NCBI GenBank assembly: GCA_013398295.1
Contig: VZSF01008857.1
Span: 62,001-126,000 of the forward strand
DNA: 64,000 nucleotides
From: Chionis minor
Lineage: Eukaryota > Chordata > Aves > Charadriiformes > Chionididae
Reading direction: 5' to 3'
Below the pieces are notes generated by a model. The model was given only the letters and a program-made list of their open reading frames with translations, made no database searches and had not been told where the DNA came from. A program made the position numbers and the translations under genes. Position 1 is the stretch's first letter, and every line of letters begins with the position of its first letter. Shown in pieces: positions 36,955 to 52,000 of the stretch.

Positions 36955-37235
36955 TACTCGGCAAACACTTTCCCATGTGACTTTTAAATGCCATCCAAGA
37001 GCTAACTAAGATTATTAGGTGCTGGCTGCTTTTTTGTGATGAAGCTTTTTGCTAACAGAATCTTTTTCCAGAAATAAAGACCATTAGTTTGTTAAGGTAT
37101 CACAGTTTAGGTAAGTACAGTTGCTAATTTCACCCACAATTAAATGGTATTTACAACAGTGCATCTTACAGTTATTCTACAAAGGACAAGACTCTTCATC
37201 CAAAATTGTGCTACTCCCTGTCCCACACCAGGGTT

Positions 37236-43001
<5,766 letters not shown>

Positions 43002-43003
43002 AT

Positions 43004-45263
43004 CTTGAGGGGTTGCAATTAGGTGCGATGGTTGTGAAGGGAGGCTAAGGGGGACAGGAAGCAACAATGTGGTTAGAAGGCAAATCCCTAGCATGAATCC
43101 TTCCTAACGGTGAAGTTTAACAGTGAGCAATTTGCATTATCTTTCATTTAAGCCACCTCAAAACAGTTCACTAGCTTTCATTAATAATCATAGCAATCCC
43201 ATTTAACTGAAGAGCTTTTTACAAAGAATTCATTATGATATTAAGGGATTAAGACATTTGTGCAGTGGGAGGCACAGCACATCAGCACCAGAACAGGAAG
43301 CAGCTTGGCCTAATCAAGACTTCACATGACTTGAGTCTGACAGAGAGAAGGGTTCAAGGTGGGTGGCAGAGTTGTTTTCGATTTGCACACACTCGCTCAT
43401 ACCCAGACTAGTGACTCCTACCCAGGTCAGCATTTATAAAAAGGGCTTGCATGAGCTTTGACCTCATGTCTGGTATTTAGTTTCCACACAGCACGCTTCA
43501 TGAAGAGTTTCCTGTGACTTATAATGACTCGACCAGTGCCCCTGCAAAACCTGAGCAATACATTTTCTGGGTATTTCACAATTTTGTGGGGGAGAAACAT
43601 GTGTGCACATGTGTGATGGGGGAGCAAACCACAGAATTTAGCAAATGGAACAAACTAGGCTTAAGACCTTTTTTTTTTTTTAAGCACCTAAATTCAAGCT
43701 GAGGTGAATGGCCAAATTTCCATTTGAAGGTTAAGTTAAAGGAACTTTAACTACATCATGTAAAATGCACACTAACTCATACTGGTCTGACAGAAGTCTC
43801 TGAAAGCCTCTGTGGTGTGAAAAGGCATTTCACAGGTCATTCACTCTGTGAAACAGGGCATTCCTCCTATGTGGGGACTTTCCATCCAGAAATGCACGTA
43901 GCACCTGGCAGCTCTTTATAGAAGATCCACATTTAGTTGCCTATGCGAAAGAAAACTATCCCCTCATCCTGCTTCAACATCATCTGTTTTCAGATTCACT
44001 CCTGACTGTTAGCCTCATTTAGAAAGACACTGTTTCTAGAATGCAGTAATATACAGTAGAATGTCCTGTAGCATGCAGAACCAGGTCAAGCAGACTAATT
44101 CAGTGTGTCAGGTCCTACTTTTAGGGCAGCTTTATGTACTGTCAAATGCAGGCCAACTGAACAAATACACTGAAATCACAGGTACTAGTAATAACTTCAT
44201 GACAACCTGGAGCTTCTTAATAATTTGTCTTGAACATGTATGTTGAGTCTGCAAAATTATTTTTTGTATGAATTTGACTAACTAGCAATGGGCTACCTGA
44301 ATAGCCACAATGCAGAAATACTACATTTGCTTCTTAATGTAGAAAGATACCCTAAATCATAGTTTGTATCCCTCTCTTTCATTAATTCTTTAGATGCAAA
44401 CAGGCACCTCCTCCTGAAAGCTTTTCTCTTTCCCCTAATCCAGCAAAATGCAGTCTCTCCCTCTCTAAACGTCCTTAGACATTTATCGTAATACACTGAC
44501 AAATTCCTGAGCATTAGTACTATTCTTTACGTGGGTGCATATGTAAATAGCTTTCACACTGTAAATGCTACCAGGGCAAGACGGTTTTCCAAGAAGGCAG
44601 AATCAAATTACATAGACAGAACAGCCACTTCATTTAACAAGCCATCTATGTATAGCAAATACAAGTCCTCCATTTGCTTCTCAGTGCCAGCATATGCACA
44701 GGCTACCTCAAGCCTTTAAGCTAAACGTTTTCCCCTGTGCGGGTACGTGCACATTTCTCAAGATGCCAACTTCGGCAGATGGTCAAATCGGACCTCTAAA
44801 AGTTCTCTGACTTTAAAAAAAAAAAATCACACCCTTCAACGCGCCGACCAAACCGCTAGCCACGAGGCAAGGGCAGTCTTACGGGCCGCCAGCTCGGCCA
44901 GCCCGGATGAAAGGCCGCGTCCCTCCATACTCTGGCGTTTATTTTAGGACACGGCGCCATTCGACGCGGCAACGATCTCAGGAGGCTGCGGCACCTGCAG
45001 CCGCAGGGAGCAGCGGGGAGCTCGGTCCCGGGAAGACAAGCGAGCGGCCTTCCCACCCTGCTCGCGGCCGCCGCGGAACGATACGTGGAGCCACCGGGGC
45101 TGCTGAAGCACCGCCCCCCCGGCGCCCTGCGGGGCCCGTGCGGCCCAGCCAAACCCCCGCCCCCCGAAAGCGGCGGCACGGCACGGCACGCGGCCCCCCG
45201 GTGGCCTCCTCTGTTCAGAGCCGGCGAACCGGGCCCGTCACGGCGGGAACGGCGGCGACTCAC
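43004..45263 (-). other. PARK7: PARK7 intron 1
   Basis: About 2.3 kb from the donor at 45263 to the acceptor near 43004. It carries a consensus NF-kB site (43873-43883), otherwise nothing recognisable until the CpG island begins at about 44.85 kb. Confidence 0.7.
43873..43883 (+). promoter_or_regulatory. Consensus NF-kB site
   Basis: GGGGACTTTCC, a perfect kappa-B element, lies in PARK7 intron 1 about 2.2 kb upstream of the first recognised TNFRSF9 exon. TNFRSF9 is a known NF-kB-induced gene in activated lymphocytes, so this could be one of its enhancer elements. Chance occurrence cannot be excluded. Confidence 0.45.
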
Positions 45264-45300
45264 CTCAGCCGAGGCGCGGGTGACTCTGGGTGGCCCCGCC
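45264..45300 (-). other. PARK7: PARK7 non-coding exon 1 (5' end approximate)
   Basis: On the minus strand ...CGGCTGAG|GTGAGTCGCC gives an excellent donor, with 45264 as the last exon base. No coding sequence precedes it, as in mammalian PARK7 where exon 1 is untranslated. The 5' end is guessed from the GC boxes just upstream. Confidence 0.6.
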
Positions 45301-45330
45301 CGCCGCTGGCCCCGCCCCGCCCCGCCCCTT
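45294..45330 (-). promoter_or_regulatory. PARK7: GC-box cluster of the PARK7 promoter
   Basis: Several overlapping SP1-type GGGGCGGGG boxes on the minus strand lie directly upstream of the exon 1 donor. No TATA box is seen, which fits a housekeeping CpG-island promoter. Confidence 0.6.
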
Positions 45331-45389
45331 GCGGCGGTCGCGTCGCCGCTTGCCGAGCGGTGCGCTTTCCGCAGGTCCCTCAGAACGCA

Positions 45390-45595
45390 CCTTCTTTACG
45401 CTGAGGGTGTGAAACCCTCGGCCGGGCTGCCCAGAGAGGTGGTGGTGCCCCACCCCTGGAGGTGGTCCGGGCCAGGCTGGACGGGGCTCTGAGCAACCGG
45501 GTCCACTTGGAAGTGTCCCTGCCCAGGGCGGGAGTCGGACTTGCCGGGCCTGTAGTGGTCCCTTCCCACCCAACCCATCCGGTGATTCAAGGACC
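45390..45595 (+). mobile_element. CR1 LINE 3' fragment in the CpG island
   Basis: Familiar CR1 phrases run in order: tctttacgctgagggtg, gggctgcccagagaggtggt, cccctggaggtggtc, ccaggctggacggggctctg, agtgtccctgcccagggcgg, tcccttcccacccaacccat and ggtgattcaa. It is unusually GC-rich for CR1. It sits about 100 bases upstream of the PARK7 GC boxes and about 500 bases before the first TNFRSF9 exon. Confidence 0.85.
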
Positions 45596-45874
45596 CCGCC
45601 GGCCGCTCTCCTGGAACTGCTGCGGGCTCCGCTCCGGGCACGGCGGGTCGCGCTGCCCGCACTGGGCTTCACGCGCAGCCCCCGACAGCCTGCTCCGGGC
45701 ACGCACGGGCTGAAGGGCGCGTTCGCTCCCCGGTCGCACCGTGCTCGAGAAAACGGCATATTCCCGCTGTCCTTCCCCTCGGCCCACGCGCCCGCGCGGG
45801 AACGGCGGGGATTGGGCGCGGGGAGCCGCAGGGGGCGGGGTGGGGCGCGGCGGGCACCTCCCGCACCGGTGGTC

Positions 45875-46013
45875 NNNCCCCCCGCCCCGCCTCAGGCGGC
45901 CCGGCCCGGTTACGGCCGCGCGGCGGGGATCGGTACCTGCCCGGGCGCTTCAGGCACGGCATCTCCGCCCGCGGCGCAGCTGTCCGCAGACATGTCGATG
46001 CCGCCCACCCCCN
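45875..46013. other. Assembly gaps near TNFRSF9 5' end
   Basis: NNN at 45875-45877 and a single N at 46013 lie where the signal-peptide exon of TNFRSF9 is expected, so the 5' end of that gene may be misassembled. Confidence 0.9.
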
Positions 46014-46014
46014 G
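45976..46014 (+). CDS. TNFRSF9: Tentative end of TNFRSF9 first coding exon
   Basis: A donor ng|gtgagg follows 46014. In the frame required by the next exon, the preceding codons read SCPQTCRCRPPxG. That supplies the cysteines expected just before the GTF that opens the next exon. However, the cysteine spacing is not the usual CxxCP, an N falls in the last full codon, and no signal peptide is found upstream. The left edge is arbitrary. Treat as a hint only. Confidence 0.25.
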
Positions 46015-46095
46015 GTGAGGGCCGGGCCTGGTCGGGCCGGGGCGCCGGGCGCCGAGCGCGGCCCCGCGGCAGCCACCCTCTGTCTCTTCCCGCAG

Positions 46096-46212
46096 GTACC
46101 TTCATGGCGAGCGGAGACTGTGAGCGCGGCGTGGTCTGCCGGCCGTGCCCGCCCGACACCTTCTCCAGCGCGGCGGGGCTCCGCGGCTGCACCCTCTGCC
46201 GGAAGTGCGAAG
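46096..46212 (+). CDS. TNFRSF9: TNFRSF9 exon encoding cysteine-rich repeats 1-2
   Basis: 117 bp from acceptor cttcccgcag to donor aag|gtaccg. It encodes GTFMASGDCERGVV and on to CTLCRKCE, entering in phase with one base from the previous exon. Confidence 0.9.
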
Positions 46213-48891
46213 GTACCGCGCGGCGGGGTCCGGGGGAGGCCGCGCAGCCCCTCCGTTACCCCGCCGGGGTCAAAGGCGGTGCGCTCGTTTGTCAGCTGGC
46301 CGCGAGTGGAAACGGCCCCGGCCAAACGACGCGATGTGGCTGCGGGGCTGCTCGCTGAAGCCACCAGCCTGATTTTTGGAAGAGCAAAGGCCACCAGCCC
46401 TCGCTGTGCTGCACTGGGTCTGCCTGAGCGCCTCTGTAACCTAGGGCTCATTTCCACCTTCCAGGAAGATTCCAGTATTTAAAAGAGTGTTCCTCAAAAA
46501 GTGATGCTGAGTGCACGTGCAAGGACGGGTATCGCTGCAGTGGTGAGGGCTGCTCCCGCTGTGAGCGAAGCTGCGGCGTGGGCCAGGAGAACACCAGGAG
46601 CGGTAAGGTTGCCTTTCCCCTCCAGCTTAAACCTCTTGTGCTCACGGCACTGGACACATCACTACTCTTGCACAGTGTGGAAACAACTAGAGTAAGGACC
46701 TCGCAAGATAAGAGCTGCTGCTGCTAAACAGTTTGCGCGGTGCACGTAGTGGGCACAGCAGCAGACAAACCCACCAAACTATGAGCCCTCCTGCAGCTCA
46801 AATCATGCACCGGTTAGTTCCCTTTGCGTGGCAGCTCTTTTGTCACCAGCATGTGGGAAAGTGAGCTGGGAACTCTGGAGTTAGACGTGATTTGTGTCAT
46901 CTTGTGCCAAATAAACTGGCTCTGTAGCTGAGTACTGTGCTGTTCCGTAGCTCACAGGGAAAGACTTGCATACTCAGAGCAGCTTATGAATTAGTAAGTC
47001 TACGGATGCAGATCGTAGGCATTGTACAAGAAGGTAAAAACAACGTTTCACGTGGTGTTTTAAATGCTCATCTTGTACAAATTTAATTGTCCTTGTCTGT
47101 TGAAGGTTGCCAAACTTGCCGCTATGGAACTTTTAATGATCAGCCCAATGGTTCCTGTAAAAACTGGACAAAGTAAGTAATCTAAAGATAAATGCTGCAG
47201 CTATTACCCTTGACTGAATTTTTTCACATGATTTTTTTTTTGTTGTTTCTGTTTTGCTTTAAATATCTTTCAGGTGCTCTGCAAACCAGGTCCTGGAGCC
47301 TGGAACTGCAGAAAAAGATGTCATTTGCAAACACACTTCAGATAATCCCACTTTAGTCACTACTCTACCTACGATGTCTCCTGCAGTTCCATTTTCTATC
47401 ACTGTGCCAGGTGAGTCATTGTATAATATTGCTTATAGAGCTAAAGAATTATGACCCACTTTGAAACATACTATAGCTCATTCATTTGCCATTTAAAGCA
47501 AGAGTCTCTTCCTCTATCCATTTCCAGTGCTGCAGACTTATCTAGAAGCAGAATTGGAGACAAAGTTGTCAGCTAATTCAAGGGCAGTAGAATTTTGCTC
47601 TGTAACGCTTCTTAGAGAATGTTGTTTGCTCCCTAGGGAAGGACGTCCAGATGGACATTGTCAGAATTTCTCTTACTGTAGCTGGCCTGTTGTGCATAGT
47701 GTTTCTGCTGCCCTTGTGTGTATGCTTCAGTATCTGGCAGAAAAAGAAACTACATGCTGTCTTCAAGAAAAGTAAGATACATACAGTCTTCAATTCCATT
47801 TCTCTTTTTGAAACTAGACAAAAATCAGAAATCCAGGTTTTTAAGTATCTTTCAAAGATAGTTGCAGATAGCTTCATTTTTTCCCCCTTGTAAATCAGAA
47901 ACAATAACTGAAAGGAAAAGTTTAGGATTTTTTATTGCAGAAAGTACTTAACTACCTGTGGGTGTTCTATCAACATTGCAGGTTAACTGCATGCATATCC
48001 ACAGAAGTGAAGTATTCATGGGAGGTGAAAAAGCTCAGATGAGCCTTGCTGATCTGGTTAAGGGTCAGTTCTGTTTATTACTTCCAAGTACCATCCTTGG
48101 CACGCATGGCAATAGCACTTTTCAGTTCTGTCATCTGAGAAATGGTACATGTGGCCTGGAGTGAGCATCTTTGAACTCTGATTGCAGCAGAAGAGGGTAT
48201 ATTGGTCAGGACATACTGCTACACAGATGCAAAGTCAGCCTGAATCCATCACTGCCCTCTGAGAGCTAGTAAGCCCCAGAGAAGCTCAAGAGTTCAGCAC
48301 AAAGATGAGGTGGCATTGCATCCAACACAGTTTATAGTTGACATTTTTTGTTTGTTTGGGTTTTTCTGTCTCTTCCTCTCCCCTTTTCTAGAGATAAGGG
48401 CTTGATCTTCTAGTGTAATTCTAAATACAGGAGACAATAGACTAATGCTATTTGTCTAGACTATAACAAATGCTATTTGTTTAGACTCCAAAAGTCTAAA
48501 CAACTCTGTGTTCATCTTCCTTTTATTTCTATGGCAAACAGCACTAGAAGTCCCTGTTGCATTAGAAAAAGCATGAAAATTAGTATTTGAAAGTATGAAA
48601 ATTAGTTTTATCAGATGTACATGCTGTAGAGGAATAATTTTAGATTATTGAATCACTTGAAAGAATTCTTCTTGCTGACTTCCTGGAGTTGTGACTGAGG
48701 AAGGGCGAAATAAGATAGCTGAATAAATACAGCAGGATGTGAACATTTGATCTTTTTCTTTAGTGCATACCACACCTGAACAGTCAATTCAGGAAGATGA
48801 TGCCTGCAGCTGCCGCTTTCCTGAGGAAGAACAAGGTGAATATCAGCACCATGGCAAATCCACAGAATTCAGAGATCTTCTGGTGAACTAG
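46096..48891 (+). CDS. TNFRSF9: TNFRSF9 (4-1BB/CD137), TNF receptor superfamily costimulator (5' end missing)
   Basis: Type I membrane receptor on activated T and NK cells. It binds TNFSF9 and signals through TRAF1/2 to NF-kB. Recognised exons are 46096-46212, 46465-46602, 47106-47172, 47274-47410, 47637-47771 and 48764-48891. All are GT-AG and in phase, giving 239 codons before TAG. Visible features: cysteine-rich repeats (CRPCPPDTFSSAAG, CTLCRKCEG, ECTCKDGYRCSG, CSRCERSCG, CQTCRYGTFND) that match the order of human 4-1BB; a Thr/Pro-rich stalk; one membrane helix (LTVAGLLCIVFLLPLCVCF); a lysine stop; and a tail with IQEDDACSCRFPEEE, the TRAF-binding region. The tail runs about 18 residues past the point where human 4-1BB ends. 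The signal peptide and first cysteines are not placed; the region before 46096 is gapped. It is divergent from PARK7, as in mammals. Confidence 0.92.
46465..46602 (+). CDS. TNFRSF9: TNFRSF9 exon, cysteine-rich repeats 2-3
   Basis: 138 bp from acceptor caccttccag to donor g|gtaagg. It encodes RFQYLKECSSKSDAECTCKD through CGVGQENTRS. Confidence 0.92.
47106..47172 (+). CDS. TNFRSF9: TNFRSF9 exon, cysteine-rich repeat 4 start
   Basis: 67 bp from acceptor tctgttgaag to donor aa|gtaagt. It encodes CQTCRYGTFNDQPNGSCKNW; human 4-1BB has the equivalent GTFND motif. Confidence 0.92.
47274..47410 (+). CDS. TNFRSF9: TNFRSF9 exon, repeat 4 end and stalk
   Basis: 137 bp from acceptor tatctttcag to donor g|gtgagt. 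It encodes CSANQVLEPGTAEKDVICK followed by a Thr/Pro/Ser-rich juxtamembrane stalk. The preceding intron is only 101 bp. Confidence 0.92.
47637..47771 (+). CDS. TNFRSF9: TNFRSF9 exon, transmembrane segment
   Basis: 135 bp from acceptor gctccctag to donor a|gtaaga. It encodes a single hydrophobic helix of about 22 residues ending in WQKKKLHAVFKK, the basic cytoplasmic stop-transfer. Confidence 0.92.
48446..48501. repeat. Direct repeat with hairpin in last TNFRSF9 intron
   Basis: A 17-base unit (tgctatttgtytagact) occurs at 48446-48462 and 48471-48487 with one mismatch. The second copy ends in gtttagact (48479-48487), which pairs perfectly with agtctaaac (48493-48501) over a five-base loop. Confidence 0.75.
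48764..48891 (+). CDS. TNFRSF9: TNFRSF9 last coding exon, signalling tail
   Basis: The acceptor tctttttctttag ends at 48763; stop TAG at 48889-48891. It encodes the TRAF-contact motifs SIQED and PEEEQ and the conserved CSCRF. After these the frame continues for about 18 residues. A possible donor caag|gtgaat near 48835 could instead end this exon early. Confidence 0.9.
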
Positions 48892-49046
48892 AAATTGGAC
48901 TGTCCAGGTCAACCACATTTGAATTCTCTTTCGGAACACAGAATAAGAACCTGTTTACATAAATAGAGAGGGTATTGGAATCTGTGAATTCCAGAGCGCT
49001 AAATAGCCTAGCCCTGAGGACAAAGTGCATCTTTTCCATCTCTTTA

Positions 49047-49056
49047 AATAAATAAA
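49047..49056 (+). terminator. TNFRSF9: TNFRSF9 poly(A) signals
   Basis: Overlapping AATAAA hexamers at 49047-49052 and 49051-49056, about 155 bases after the stop codon, predict a short 3' UTR. Longer forms are possible. Confidence 0.6.
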
Positions 49057-49059
49057 TAG

Positions 49060-52000
49060 AAAATCTAGTTTGCTGACTTTCTTCTTCTGGGACTAGAAAT
49101 CATATTTCTAAGAAGTGGTACTTGACCTACACATAGAAAGAAGTACTGCACTTAAAGCCATTCTGCCCTTCTATTACTGCTTTTCTGGTCCCCCTTATAA
49201 ATGGTGCCTGAGCCATAATTTACATGCAGTCTGTAAGCATTTGATGCTAGAGAGGAGATCTGTAGTACATAGGAGAGGCACATGTGACACTCATGGTCTC
49301 TATTACCGTTACTAGTCACCCTCTTGAGTCTAGAGCTGCATTTCCTCCTAAAGTTTGGCTCAAACCCAACAGCCTTGGGATTTGTGTGCAAATACAGAGA
49401 CACCTCATTTCAGATCCCACCAGCCCTAGAAATGCATACCTGGCATGCCCACTGCACACCTTCTTACATGTAGGGGAGAGGAAGCCATAAAAAAATCTAG
49501 AGCTGCAAAGTGTTTCATAATAGCTTGCATCTGCTGTTGTATTACACTTATTGGCTTAAGAGAGGCAGTGGAAACACTGAGAAAAGCTGTGGTTGACTTG
49601 ATCTTAGAAATAGATGTTACTGCGCAGCTGGACTGCGACACCTTCAGTCCTACATCATTCAACTTTGATCTTTTAGGTGATGTAAACATATCATGTACAT
49701 TGCAGATGTGGTATATGTAGCTGTGATACGTTTCTGGTACTATTTTTGTAACTGAGGTTGGAAACATTTTGACATCAGACACTGTATCTGTCTCTTTGAT
49801 CAATTCCTGTTACTTTGAAGAGAAAAAAACTGCATGTTTGAGTCATGGCATTCGCAACAATCTTTTTAACCTTTTACAAAATGAAATATTTTATTTCTTC
49901 AGTAAGTATTATTCGAAAAAATAGAACAAAACCCCACCAATATGTCATGTAAAGGACGATTTTCCCCTCTACATGATCTTAACTTAGAGAATTCTATTCT
50001 TGTGTTTGAAGAATGACAACCAATTTCTCCACTCATCAGGAGATTAAGATTATGATTATTTTCACCAAACTACACTTACACATTTTGATAAACTTGTATA
50101 CAAGTAAATATAAAACAGTATGTGAGAAAGTAAGTGTTATACCGAAGCCTGAACTGTGACGTTAGGTATATTTAAATAAATCTTTCTTTTAATCCGTAGC
50201 CCAAGTCTTCTGTTACTACTTTCAACCATGAGAACTAAGTTGTGACTATTATGTCACGTTCACAAACTTAAAGACATGGACAGGTCACATGAAAAGCCAC
50301 CAATCTGTTCATGAATCAGAGTGGACCTTTGCACCAGCGGATGATATCTTAGAACAGGATAAAATAATTCTGCTTGTGATTAGTTTCTAATCCACACATA
50401 AGATACAAGAATTAGTGCACGCATCCTGTAAAAACTCAAACCAACTGGTGTTTTCTCCTTGGAAAAAGAGATACTAGTTGAAATAGTACATTTTGTTGGT
50501 GCATTCTGCATATATTTTGAAATGCTCCGGAGACAGTGCAAACCCGATATTTTCCTTTTCCGTACCTGAAGCAGAAGGAAGTCTACTTACTGAACAATGA
50601 GGTGCTCCTTACAACACGTTTTCCAGACAGTTTGATTTTGCTGTGTTACACTTCAGGAGCGGCATAAAATTCAAAACAAAGCCCATGGAGGGGAAAAAAA
50701 CCTTAACAAAAATGCAAATTGATTTTTGAGAATAAGGGACTCATTTACACCAAAACTGACTTTTTGGACTATTTCAAGGAATAGTCATTCACAGAAAGAA
50801 AATACGTTCTGAATAAAGTGTCAGGAGCTATTTTCATTCCAATCAAAGGATTATGTGGATAACTCTATAGGTGGCTTCTGTCATTTGAGAGTTCAGAAGC
50901 CTGAATTAATGATAAAACACTTTGTTGGCACAAGAATTTGTTGCCAAATATATTCAGATATGCCTGCATTTCACAACAATGCACATCATCTGGCCACAGA
51001 CGGAGAGTAAGAGATTGGCCCAGTGTGTACTTCTGTGAAATACTTCAGTTACATCTACAAAGCAGACCTGTTTATAAATAAGAACCAAGAAGCCCTGAAA
51101 CAAAAGATACCTTATTTTCAAAAGTGAAATAAATCGTGGGTCAAATGGAAAGATGAGACAGGGGCGCTTTACATTACAGACTGCAGTGCTTGCTTCCTAC
51201 CAGAATGCCTTGGCAGCAGTGCTGTATCTTCTGTGGTCATCACAGAACTGAAAAATAAATACAGGTGACTTAATCTGTTTTGCCCCTAAGTCTCAGAGCA
51301 GGACATTACACTTCATAGCAAAAGCAGCACTGTAAATACCAAGATAGCTGGAGTGTTTAGCAGTTTTCAGATTTATACAATATTCAAGTTCTTAGAATTG
51401 TGGCTTTCTATAAAAAACTCAAATTATAGCCATAGAATCACATGCTTCCTTGAACATAATGCATTGTTGTGTAATTTGCCTTCACTGTGATTCCATAGAA
51501 CAAATGTATTAGAAGCTTGTTCCCATTCTAGACCCCACATAAATAGATATTTTTATTTAAAAGTACTAAAGAATGTGCTTAAATCCTCCTTTTCATTGTG
51601 CATGTAACAGTCACAGCTGTAAAACCGCTTCTGACAGCATGCTATGGAAATGCAATGGGAAGACTCATCAACTAAGTTTGTTCGGAAACTTGCATCTGGG
51701 GAAAAAAGCCACACATTTGTAACTTCCTGGTTTTTCCTTTTAAAATTATTCTTTTGTCTTCTGAAAAAAATCCGTGGCAGCCAATAAAACTTCAGCCAAA
51801 GCTAGATAGTGTGCAGATCAGTAGTTCACAAGTGGCTAATATACAAGCCACAGAAGCAGAAAGGTGTAAGGCATCTGATCTAAATCATTCAGGATGCCAC
51901 ATGGAATTTTTTGGAATATTTTTTTCCCCTCAAGCTTTTGTAAAAGTGTTGCACAGTAAGATTTAGAGATCATCAATGACTAGATTAAAAGAAAGGTTGT

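Larger units (their letters stand above)
44850..46260. promoter_or_regulatory. CpG island between PARK7 and TNFRSF9
   Basis: CpG-dense, G+C-rich DNA spanning PARK7 exon 1 and the 5' part of TNFRSF9. It is interrupted by a CR1 piece (45390-45595), NNN at 45875-45877 and a single N at 46013. The genes point away from each other here. Large open frames on both strands are compositional. Confidence 0.8.

Noticed and set aside
44856..46482. Many 60-260 codon open frames around the PARK7/TNFRSF9 CpG island
   Set aside because: Same compositional effect; only the segments matching TNFRSF9 exons with splice sites were kept.
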